The translations under genes were made by a program, and so were the position numbers. From Cloeon dipterum (lineage: Eukaryota; Arthropoda; Insecta; Ephemeroptera; Baetidae): a stretch of 64,000 bases of DNA. Each line of letters opens with the position of its first letter. The first letter of the stretch is position 1. This document shows positions 21,753-32,321 of this stretch, piece by piece. The DNA lies in contig NC_088790.1 of assembly GCF_949628265.1 (NCBI RefSeq), positions 25,610,545-25,674,544 of the forward strand, read 5' to 3'. The notes beneath the pieces were generated by a model. That model made no database searches, was not told where the DNA came from, and worked only from the letters and a program-made list of their open reading frames with translations.

Positions 21753-24292
21753 GTGAGTTTAATTTTGATTAATTTTTAATAACAATCAAATTTTTATTAG
21801 CCAGAACGACCCCCGACGGCTTTGTTAGAAAAATAATTTAGTTCGAAATTCTCCTTCACCCTGCAAGCAACAGAATTTAGTTTATTATTAACATTTATTT
21901 ATTATAAAGAAGTTCAAATTAGAACTATTTTTTCTAAGCCGTCCGTGGGCTTTAAATGGTCGACCCAGCTTTCTATGCCTGCTGACTAATAAAAATAATC
22001 GTATGATGCGCGTCTAGTCGGCACTTTGATAGCAACCCCCGTATCATAAATCTGGCAACCCTGTCTCAATGATCAATTTGCTGACTGAGAAGTAACGGAG
22101 TATGTTGTAAAACTATTCCCCCCGTTATATGAATTTGTTTTTATGCTCTTTGTTTGAAATATAGTTTAAAAAATCATTAAAATTTGATCAGAATGAGTCA
22201 ATAGAAATTAGTTGGTTTAATTTTTGTTATGAAAAATAATTATTTTAAAGATTTAAATTGCAGATAGTACATTTCAGGGAAACGCAGCTAACAATTTTTT
22301 ATTCAACTAATGCATACGCCGTGTAATGAATTGGGAAAAAATCATTTGATATTTGAAATTAAAATTTTAACGCTTTTAAATTTTGGAAATTATTGGTTAA
22401 ATCATTTTAATTATAAAAATTGCACGATTTTTCATTTGATTTTTAAACTCAAAATCAACTTTTTATCTGAAACGGAAAAGGAAACGTGGTTTGATTGCGT
22501 TTGTGGTATTGCAGTAAAGAGGAGGGTAACATTAAAACGTCTAAAAACCTTAGATTTAAATGAACAAACAATATTAACATATTTAATTTAAGAAAGTGAA
22601 TCATTCTCAAATATTCTCATTTTAATTCCACGGCATTGCTGCCCGAAAAGGCGACCCGTCGCCCTTGAACCTGCCAAGCAGCAGCCGCAATTTTGCCGTT
22701 TTCCAGGGTCAATGGGGAGGCGGAATTTGCAGATAACATACGACGTGGGCCTATAGCTGACGAGCAGATTGGTCTCTTGGCGGGGCGAGCCTCTCATATA
22801 TAACATACAAGAATCACGTATATATGCGCGACGACTGCAGACGTGCCTCTCGTCCGTAAACAACGTCACAAAGCGCTCTGCTCCGGAGCGAAAAAGGAAG
22901 CAGTTTCGTGCGCAGTTCAGTTTCTACCTTGCCCCCGGTTAAATGGACCCTGGCGCCAAGCAGGTTTCTTTGTAAGAAAACTTTCTTTTCATAACAGGAA
23001 ATCTATCTGATTTGAAACCAAAACGGTTTTGTTCTACTCCAATAATCCTCAGAGCCGCAAGAACCGGAATAATTCTCCGTAATTTTATATTTTTTTCAGG
23101 AGAATTGTAATTTCAATTTAGTTAGGATTAAATTTTCCTTTACTGTAATTTAAAGTAGGCTGAAATTCCTCTTCCGTGGTCGCTGTTTTCCTCGCCGCTC
23201 TTGTCGCCAGTTCATTTCTGGGTCGACCAAGGCCACTGAGGAGCCGCTCCGATCGCAGCAGCCTGCGTTTTATTGTATCCGCGCGTGTATATATTTGAAT
23301 TTTTATTGTGTAGAGAGACAGACTCGTTCGCATAGTGTCACTGGCACCAGTTGGAAAAGTGTCACGCACGCCATATTTAATTTAATTCATTGATAACTCG
23401 ATTAACATTGAATTGAGCGATTGTTTAAAAAACAAGTTGTCATTCATGCGGAGTTCACCAGTGATTGCGTGAAATAATGGGAGTCTTTCCGGGACAGATA
23501 AGAAATGTATCAATTAAAACTCGGCGACAATGGGTCCGCGATTAATAATCTGCAGCTGGATTACGCCGAGTGGAAAATCTTGGCTCTTGGGTTTCAACCA
23601 CTCAAGGCCTTTCTTCTCACATGTCAGCTCGCGATGGGAATAATAAAATTTGCACTTGCAAGACCTTCGCCGGTATGAACGAATTGAAATATATTAAAGA
23701 AGCGTTATATTATTATTATTATTGCCGTTCATTGGAGCATGCTAGCTTTATCGCTCAATTTCCCTGGATGAAATTGCGCGTTTCTTATCGCTTGTATATT
23801 TGTTCACGGTTCACGCTTATCTTGCTTACAAGGATTAACAATGGACGTTTTCAAAAACAACTCGGATGATGCTGTATTTTTGTTAGTAGAAATAAAAACA
23901 CATATTATGTGTTCTTATTATTTTGATGATTTTTACAAAAACAAAATCAAAATAAATATCAGAACGGTTAATCAGTTATTGATATGATAAAATTTATGAT
24001 TAAAAAAATATCAGCGTGCAGATAAATTTACTTCCTGTTAAATTGTTGGGGCATTATTTTATCTAATCAATGGTGTCACAAAAAACCGAAACCCCGGTGA
24101 TTTGTGTTTTCATTAAATAAATTTTCGCAATAAATAATTGTTAAGAATGGAGTGTTAACTAAGTTTATTTGAATAAAACAAACTCAATACTTGTGCAATG
24201 ATAAATGAACATCGTTGACAACAGGATTTAAATGAAAACAACTTGTACTGTCAGACGAAAATCATTTATCTTGGAAATGTGAAAAGAGGCCG
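21753..24292. other. Intergenic DNA
   Basis: No supported gene. The region 22600-23360 is GC-richer and contains a TATA-like 'tatataac' near 22797 and a short ATG frame at 22944, but no exon chain can be built from it. The rest is AT-rich. Confidence 0.35.
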
Positions 24293-24326
24293 AGAAAAAA
24301 TTCTCCCTATAGGGAGAATTTTTTCT
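24293..24326. repeat. Perfect 34-bp palindrome
   Basis: Two 17-base arms meet with no loop at 24309/24310. The centre reads 'ctccctatagggag' and the arms continue in A/T runs to 'agaa' and 'ttct'. Weaker inverted similarity extends outwards ('acttgtactgtcagacg' against 'cgtccatacaaagtgttg'), so it may be the core of a small fold-back element of about 120 bp. Confidence 0.85.
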
Positions 24327-24610
24327 ACGCGGTCAGACGTCCATACAAAGTGTTGTTACCAGGAAACCCTCGTTTTGCATTATTATTCTTGTACATTCTT
24401 GCTAAGGTCAAACAACAATAAAATACATGAATATATCTGAAACTATTTTTAAAGAAGGACTTACCACCTGCAGGTACAAGTACATTTCAAAGAATTCGAC
24501 GCGCAGGGCTGGTTGTTTGTATAAACAACAATAACAAAAAAGTAGATGTTTGTTTGACCGACTCCTATGTATACAACGCGCTAGAGGGTTGACATTGACG
24601 TCTCCATTAT

Positions 24611-24686
24611 TGTGTGATAAATATATAATATTATATGTGTTATATATAAATAATTATTATTTATATATAATATTATGTATTATATG
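24611..24686. repeat. AT-only inverted repeat
   Basis: An exact 13-base inverted pair at 24641-24653 and 24657-24669, with a 3-base loop, lies within a longer imperfect inverted repeat of nearly pure A/T. It sits about 600 bp upstream of the AASS start codon. Confidence 0.7.
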
Positions 24687-24719
24687 AGCAGCGCATCTAG
24701 AGGATAGCGCGATTCGACT

Positions 24720-24978
24720 ATTGGCTATTTTGTCACCAAACCTTTCGGACGTGCAGGAGAGAACCTCTGCGTCTGAGGAGAAAAGTCAGAGCCAGTCTTG
24801 AGAGACAACCAGCACTAAGAAGACTCATCTGTGTCTGTGTTGGCCTCAGACTGAGCAATCAGGCAGTGGTGAAGCGATTCGCGTGTTGCGAGTTTTCCTG
24901 TGTGTCCACGTCCATCCGAAAGGGCAGAACTTTTTCCTGTTCCCACTCAGGAAAGGTGCGCAAGACTGCCATTTACTC
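24720..24978 (+). promoter_or_regulatory. Predicted AASS promoter and 5' untranslated exon
   Basis: A GC-richer block without in-frame ATG support ends at a good donor ('actc/gtgagt', 24979). The matching acceptor would be 'aatttcacag' ending at 25213, giving a 235-nt intron in the 5' UTR just before the AASS start codon at 25247. Transcription start is not determined. Confidence 0.45.
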
Positions 24979-25246
24979 GTGAGTACAAAACCAAACCATG
25001 AAGAAATGCACTGAAGAACACACAAAATGAAAGGTGCGAATTCGGAACAGAATATTATTTATTAATTTGTAAATCACATGCACAAGTATTGAGGTTTTTT
25101 ATAAATATTTTATTTTCCTGCTTTAATAAGCTATTATTGGTAATCGTCTAGATTATTCAGTAACACTAGAGGATTTTTTATTTTTTATAGCATCAATTTC
25201 TTCAATTTCACAGGTAGTTTAGCAATCAACAGAGAGAATCACCAAA

Positions 25247-28200
25247 ATGCTGTGGCGGCTGGCGCACTCGCGCAAAGTCCTCCTGATTGCCACTCGTCGC
25301 TACACACAACGCCATGACGTGAGATCAATCAAAATCGTATTTAGTTTTTCGTATTTGCATGGTGTGCGTATGTTTTTATTTCAGTTGGAGCTGCAGGGCA
25401 AGGTCATGGCAATTCGCCGGGAGGACCAGTCTGTCTGGGAGAGAAGAGCTCCGCTGTCGCCGTCCAATGTAAAACAACTCACCAGAGCCGGCGTCAAGGT
25501 AAAACTTTTAATTTATCGCTGTATAGGAAGTCGTTCCGAAGCAACCAATCAAAATCGACAGAAAAATTTCGATGGTTTTAAAATGATTTTCTGCTTAAGA
25601 AATAACCAAGAATCAAAATTATTTTGAATTGAATTTTAATTGAACTACCAAAAGATTTTATTTCAGAACATCTCAATTGCTGCTTATTTTCTTAATTAAA
25701 TAATTATTTAATGGTACAAAAATGCATACTTAAAATAAATGGGTGTTCCCACAAGATATATGATGGTTTGCAATTTTTTTTAGCAATGTTGAAAAATTTA
25801 ATGCATTTTTTTCTGGAAAATCGGGGTGATATCTGTAGAAACAAGCCTTTCGGTATTCACAAAAAATGCCCAATAAGCAGCCTAAAACTTTCAAATTGGA
25901 ATTAATCAAACTTTTTAATGTTTGACAACAGTATTTTTTTCTAAAAACGGGTTGAAATAGTTCCTTAACATGAGTCAATATTTCCAGGATGGGAAAGGTT
26001 GCTGTATTGAAAAAAAAATGTCAATAATGTTTAAAATAGGGTGTTCTTGTGTTCCTGCGGGGTGAAAAACAAATTAAAATTGCACGATTGGTTGATATTT
26101 TCCCTCGAAACTCGAAACACAACTCTGTGTCACTCCTGAAGTCATAAAAGACCATTAGAACATGAAAGAAATCGAGCCCTGGCGTCAGGGAAGCCCTCGA
26201 TGATCGATTTAATTAAAAATCCATGTGTGGCCACTTTTAACGACGCCTGACGGGAACTGTATTAGTTCGCTTTGCAAGATTTGCACACCGTTGGATCGGC
26301 CAAGTCAAAAGATTGCAAAATATGTACAATTCAACCCTTTGGAGGCCTTCAGGGTGCTGTCTAAACACCCTGATGTGGAAAAATCTCGTTCCTGACAGCC
26401 CTGCGAAGGCAAAAAAGGGTTGAATCGAATCACACATTTCCTGAAAACTCTTGACTTCGCCGATCCAATGATGTGCAAATCTTCAAGATCAAACCAATGA
26501 GAAAAAAATTAGAAAAAAACAGAATATAACTTAATTAATCTGTTTTTTTTCATCTTTTCGCTATCCTGATTCCTTCTTCCCTATAACAGAATTGATTTCA
26601 AACAAATTTGGCTTGTCCAGGTGATCGTGCAGCCGTCCAACCGGCGTGCCTACCCGATGCAGGCGTATGCGTCGGCCGGGGCGGTCATCCAGGAGGACAT
26701 CTCCGAAGCCAGCGTGGTCTTCGGCGTGAAGCAGGTGCCGGTGGACGCGCTGCTGCCGAACCGCACCTACTGCTTCTTCTCGCACACGATCAAGGCGCAG
26801 GAGGCCAACATGCCTCTGCTGGACGCCTGCCTCGAGAAGAACATCCGCCTGATCGACTACGAAAAGCTGATGGACGATCGCGGCCAGAGAGTCGTGGCTT
26901 TCGGCAAATACGCCGGAGTGGCTGGCATGGTCAACATTCTGCACGGATTGGGACTCAGGTTGCTTGCCCTCGGCCACCACACGCCCTTCATGCACGTCGG
27001 GCCGGCACACAACTACAGGAGCTCCTTCATGGCAAGACAGGTATTTTAAAATAATGCAATGACATAAAATTTGAATCAAAATATTTGATTTAAAAACTAA
27101 CTTTTTTAATTGGAACAAACCAAAAATCTTATAGGTCTTGTCCGTTCGTTCCCTTTCCGTTACATAAAAAATATATTTTCTATTTCTAATTTATAAACTT
27201 TGGAATTTTAGTTGGTTTTCCCGGCCCATTAGTTGGCATTAATTTTTAAATTTTATTTAATTTTTGACTTTTTGAATCTCCACATTTTTAGTTTCTGAAA
27301 CACAAAAATTAAACGGAAAGTCAGAAATATTTTTATTTTAAAGGTCTAAATTTTTTCCAGAGAGCGAAAATGTTGACAGTTTTGAGAGGAAAAAAGATTT
27401 AATTGCAAATTGTAGATTTTTTCAGTGTTTTGGTCCACTTCCTTTAATACTAAATAAATTAAAATACAAATTTCATGACTGTTTAATTATCCAGGGTCGC
27501 AATTAAAAATCACGGGAACTAGTTTACACGATTTTCTCGTTGGCAACGTGTCTTAGATAATTAGTTGAACCAACTGAAGTAATTAAAATCGATTTCCGAT
27601 GCGGGAATTTAATTAATTCGCTATTTTAGGTACTCAGTCCTAGAAATCAGCCATTTCTTCAGATTTGACCTATTGGAAACTTATTTAAAACACTCACGAT
27701 GTATATCCGTTTCAGGCAATAAGAGATGCTGGCTACGAAATTTCTTTGGGCATGATGCCAAGGTCAGTTGGGCCGCTGACCTTCATCTTCACGGGCAGTG
27801 GCAACGTCAGCCAAGGAGCGCAAGAAGTATTCCAAGAGCTACCATTTGAGTATGTTACCCCTACCAATTTGAGGAAGGTTGCTGAACATGGAGGTGATTA
27901 TTATTATCTTAATTTGTTGAATTCCCTCACCCAATTAACAAAAAATTTCAGCCACAAACAAAATTTACGGCTGCGAGGTTAGCCGACACGACCATTTGGA
28001 GCGGAAGGAGGGTGGCGGCGGCTTTGATGCCAAGGAGTACGACCAGTACCCTGAGAGATACATCTCTACCTTCAGCAAAACTGTAAATTGAAATTTATTT
28101 ATAAACAAATTTATAAAAATTAATCTTTCTGTCAGATCGCTCCTTATGCTTCTGTGATTGTGAACGGCATTTACTGGGCTGTCGGGAGTCCAAAACTGCT

Positions 28201-31200
28201 CACCCTGCCGGACGCCAAACACCTCCTCCGCCCTGCACACACACCCTGGCTGCCCATTTCGGTGGGGGCGCCCGCCCTGCCGCACCGGATGCTTGCCATT
28301 TGTGATATCTCCGCAGATCCCGGTGGTTCCATCGAGTTCATGAACGAATGCACAACTATTGACACGCCGTTCTGCCTCTACGACGCTGACCGCAACAAGG
28401 AAACTCAAAGGTGACACTTTATTTCTGCATTTAAGGCTGAAAGAGATTTACGGTCTCTAGAAAAAAACCTTTATTGTAAATGGAATGATTTTAAAATGTG
28501 CAATTTCCAGCTTTAAAGGTCCTGGAGTGTTGGTTTGCTCAATCGACAACATGCCCACCCAGTTGCCACGAGAGTCGACGGACTTCTTTGGCGACCTGCT
28601 GTTGCCCTACGCAATGGACATTCTCAAGTCTGACGCCACTGCGCCTTTAGAGACGCATAACTTATCTAATACTGTGCACAATGTAACACTAAATTTAATC
28701 TCTCTCGATCGTTCATTTTAATCTGAAAATTCGTCCTGCAGGCCATAATAGCGAGTAATGGGGCGCTGACCCCCAATTTCAAGTACATTCAGGATCTCCG
28801 CAATGCAAACACGTGGTAAGGATTTTTCATTCGGATTTTTAGAGCTTGGCAACCATCAACGTTTAATTCGCAAATTCACAGCAGGAGCAGGCACAAGTCG
28901 TCTATAGACATAGAAGAGTCGGCCAAGAGGGTGGTCATCCTGGGCGCAGGCTTCGTCAGCGGACCTGTGGTCGAATATCTAAGCAGGGAGAAGAACATTA
29001 AAATCACCCTGGGTAAGAATAACTGTTAATTTAAAAAATTGCATAAGGATTTAAATTTTAATAACTTTTTTTCGTGGTTTGTTTGATTAAAGTCTTAAAA
29101 ATGTCTTCTTAAAAGAAATAATTTAATAAAAATCTTCACTGTTTTTTTTTTAATAATTTTAGATAAATTTAAATTTATTCTTACACTGCTGTATCGTAAC
29201 TAATACACCAATTGTATAAGCCCGTAGTGTTCGTAGGAGCCAACAGGTGGCGCCACCGTGTACTTCAGTAATAAATTTAATTTTAAGGCAATTCCGCTGC
29301 GATTTGAGACTCAATCCTGCTTCTGTGCATTCTTTACTCTATAAGTTTTATTTTGACGTGCTGAACACCAAAATCAGTCCAGTCATTCGCCTTAGAAACG
29401 TTGGAAAAGATTTTAAATTTCAAAAAATAATATTTTGCTATTATATGGCGATTGGCTCAACCGATTGTGGTTTTCAGCCCGTCAAAAGAAAGTAAATTAA
29501 GTGAAGAATGCAAATTTGCAGGATTGAGTCTAAAATTGCAGCGGAAGTGCCTTTAAATTATTTTTTTAAGTAAATATACGGTGGCGCCATCTGTTGGCGG
29601 CTTCGAACACTTAACTAGTGAATTGGTAATTTTAAACTTTTTTAAAATTCTTGTTCAGCTTCCGCCCTGAAGGACGAGGCCGATGAAGTGGCTGCAAAGC
29701 ACGGTGGCAACTCGGTGGAGCCGGTCCTCCTGGACGTGGTCGAGCGACCCGACATGCTGGACGACCTGGTCAAGTCAGCCGACCTGGTCATCTCGCTGCT
29801 GCCGTACGGCTTGCACCCGAAGGTGGCGCAGAGCTGCATCGACTCGGGCACCCACATGGTCACCGCCAGCTACTGCAGTCCTCAGCTGCAGGAGCTGCAC
29901 GACAGGGCCGTCGAGAAGGGCGTCACCATCGTGCACGAGGTGGGACTCGACCCTGGGCTCGACCACCTGCTCGCCCTCGAGTGCTTCAACGAGGTCAAGC
30001 AGGCCGGAGGAAAGGTTGAGTCTTTCATTTCGTACTGCGGAGGGCTGCCTGCACCTGAATTCTCCGACAACCCTCTCAGGTGGATTGACAGTTAATAATT
30101 TTTAAATGGATTTTTTTTAAATTTGGTTTTTTTCTTCAGATACAAATTTTCATGGTCACCTAGAGGCGTTCTGTTGAACACCCTGAGTGGAGCCAAGTAT
30201 CTCAGAAATGGAAAGGTGATGCCCTTTATTTTGACTTATCAGATCTTCAGCTTTTTTAATTTCCTTGCAGCACATTGAAGTACCTTCTGGTGGCGCCCTG
30301 ATGGACGCTGTTGAGCAGCTGGACTTCCTGCCTGGCTTCGCCCTGGAGGGCTTCCCCAACCGGGACTCTACCCACTACAAAAATCTCTACGGCCTGTCTG
30401 GCGCCCACACCATGTTCAGGGGCACTCTCAGGTTCACCGGCTTCACCAACTCCATGAAGGGGCTGCAGGCGTTGGGTCTTCTTGGACTCGAGCACCACCC
30501 TGCCCTTCACCCCAACGGCCCTGAAATCACCTGGGTTCGTTTCAAAAGATTTAAAACTGTTTCTAAATTTAATTGGTCTTCCTCGTTCAGCGCCAACTGG
30601 TGACCACCCTGATGGAGCTGCCACAGATCGACATTTTCTATGAAAACCTGAAGACGGCGATTTTCGAGAGAGTAGGCCGCTCTCACCACAGACTGGAGGC
30701 GGTTGAGCGGCTCGGTCTTTTGTCTGATGACCTAGTGCTCAAGAAGGAAACGCCAATTGATACGCTCAGTCACTTTTTGGCCAAAAAGTTGCAGCTAGGT
30801 AATTAATTTTTTTGGCAAATTATCAAATTTTATTTGTATTATTTATTTTAGAAAAAGATGAAAGAGATATAGTTATTCTTCGTCACGAAATCGGCATCTT
30901 GTGGCCTGACGGCAAAAGAGAGATCAGAGGCATCAACGTGGTTTCGTACGGAGATGCTGGAGGCTACTCTGCCATGTCGAAAACCGTTGGCTACCCAGCT
31001 GCAATTGCCGCGAAAATGGTTCTCGATGGTAAACAACTTAATTCTGCTTAGAGGTTAATCGAATTTTAAATAAATGCATCAATTCCAGGTGAAATTCAAA
31101 CGAGAGGAAACGTGCTGCCTTTCTCGCAAGACATCTATTTGACCATGCTGAGCCGCCTGAAACAAGAGGGTCTGGAAGCGACAGAGCAGTCCTTCTGGCT

Positions 31201-31204
31201 CTAA
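25247..31204 (+). CDS. AASS: Alpha-aminoadipic semialdehyde synthase (LKR/SDH), 942 aa
   Basis: Fifteen coding exons join in frame: 25247-25318, 25385-25498, 26621-27040, 27716-27893, 27952-28082, 28136-28410, 28511-28682, 28742-28815, 28882-29012, 29659-30079, 30140-30215, 30271-30534, 30591-30798, 30852-31028, 31089-31204. The mitochondrial matrix enzyme does the first two steps of lysine breakdown: lysine plus 2-oxoglutarate to saccharopine (NADPH), then saccharopine to aminoadipate semialdehyde plus glutamate (NAD). Residues 1-24 are Arg-rich and almost without acids, as in a mitochondrial presequence. The reductase half (about 25-470) shows [36 protein letters not shown] and [17 protein letters not shown]. 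The dehydrogenase half begins at the Rossmann loop GAGFVSGP (500-507) and has [28 protein letters not shown] and GYPNRDST-like GFPNRDST. Length matches animal family members (about 925 aa). Intron 2 holds repeat R6 and intron 9 a fold-back MITE. Confidence 0.95.
26075..26440 (+). repeat. Dispersed repeat family R6, copy 2 (AASS intron 2)
   Basis: This stretch is collinear with 4380-4720 (see that copy for shared blocks). It has a private insertion around 26240-26310. It lies wholly inside intron 2 of AASS. Confidence 0.75.
29206..29627. mobile_element. Fold-back MITE, family R1, copy 1 (AASS intron 9)
   Basis: The ends are inverted ('acaccaattgtataagccc' against 'cacttaactagtgaattggt'). Internal paired blocks are 'gccaacaggtggcgccaccgt' with 'acggtggcgccatctgttggc', 'ttccgctgcgatttgagactc' with 'gagtctaaaattgcagcgga', and 'ccaaaatcagtccagtcatt' with 'ggctcaaccgattgtggttt'. 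There is no coding capacity. Four relatives lie at 41.7, 43.8, 46.0 and 46.4 kb. Confidence 0.88.
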
Positions 31205-31296
31205 ATCTCACAAATTCCAATCAATTTTTACATTTCGTGTTCGTACACAATTCTGTTGCCATATTTTTCTATGTATTTTGAATATTGTAAGTGTAA

Positions 31297-31302
31297 AATA
31301 AA
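31297..31302 (+). promoter_or_regulatory. AASS poly(A) signal
   Basis: AATAAA 93 nt after the AASS stop codon, followed by T-rich sequence. This gives a short 3' UTR. Confidence 0.7.
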
Positions 31303-31559
31303 TAATCTTTTTGAAATTTTAATAAGAGAAAACTGAATTTTATTTTTAACATTGAATTTGTAATAATTTAATTTTAAAAAGATTGCGTTTGTAATAATTT
31401 CCATAATTTCAATTATTTAAAGTGGATTGAAGCAGGACAACAGTTGAAAATAATTTGAATTGTTGGATGTAATAAGCAGTTGAACCATAAACAATTAAAT
31501 TTGTTAAACAATTTGCAATAATCAAAAAAGGACCTCAATATACAGTAAGAATTAAATTT

Positions 31560-31850
31560 TCTCCAAAATTTCCAGCGCTTGATGATTACATTTTCGATTC
31601 CTCTTGTCAAGATCTGTCAATAAGCGTATGAAACCCTTTAAGGAAACTCTTTGTCGTGAAATAAAATAGGATTTCAAATAAGGAGACAGTCCTCACCATT
31701 TGAAAAGCAGGCTAACTTTACAGACATTCATCTAAAAAATTTGCATGGCTACTTAGCTCAATTTTAGCTTCAACTGAATCCCAAGGGACGAGTTCATTCA
31801 TGCATTGGCAGCAAGAATTTTCCAGGATTTTGCAGTAACATACGTTATTT
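31560..31850 (-). repeat. Dispersed repeat family R5, copy 2
   Basis: Reverse-strand copy of the 7790-8110 repeat. It shows 'ttttctccaaaatttccagc', 'cgattcctcttgtcaagatc', 'aaggagacagtcctcaccat' and 'tcaactgaatcccaaggga'. It lies between AASS and the CEP43-like gene. Confidence 0.8.
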
Positions 31851-32053
31851 ATCTGCGTAACTAAACCTATAAGAATTTCCCCCCGCCCAATTGGCGCGCT
31901 TCTCCCGCAAAACATGGTATTTGGCGCACGCGTCTGCCATCTCTTGGCATTTATTGAAACTGCTTTTCTGCCTCTGTACAATGCAATGTTCGGCGCACAA
32001 GCCAACAAGCTAAAGAAAGCCAATCGCGCTGCTTTGCATTCCTGTCTGTCACA

Positions 32054-32220
32054 AGGAGAGTAAAGGTAGGAGATGCAAAGCCCCGCCCAGAGTCACCAAA
32101 AGAGGAGAAGGAATGGGGATGAACAACCAGCGAACAAACGATGTTCATCCCCACTCCTTCTCCTCTTTTGGTGACTCTACGCGGGGCTTCGCATATCCTA
32201 CGTTTACTCTTTACTCTCCT
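32054..32220. repeat. Long inverted repeat at the CEP43-like promoter
   Basis: The left arm (32054 to about 32126, from 'aggagagtaaaggtaggaga') is repeated inverted in the right arm (about 32146-32220, ending 'ctctttactctcct'). Arms share blocks around 'gcaaagccccgc', 'agagtcaccaaaagaggaga' and 'tggggatgaaca' with few mismatches and one extra 7-base piece in the right arm. The loop is about 20 nt. It ends about 100 nt before the CEP43-like start codon, in the promoter or 5' UTR. Confidence 0.88.
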
Positions 32221-32321
32221 TTCCTTAGTCTGTCAGAGGCAACAACAAAACAAACCGTCGTGAAGGCCGAGTGATATGCGGTTGTCCCGTTTCTGTCCGA
32301 GCTTTCGTCCAGTTTGACGCA

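Noticed and set aside
29642..30105. Overlapping frames on both strands within AASS exon 10 and similar shadows at 26561-27118, 28154-28417 and 30256-30624
   Set aside because: They are shadow frames of GC-rich AASS exons; only the frame giving LKR/SDH motifs is real.
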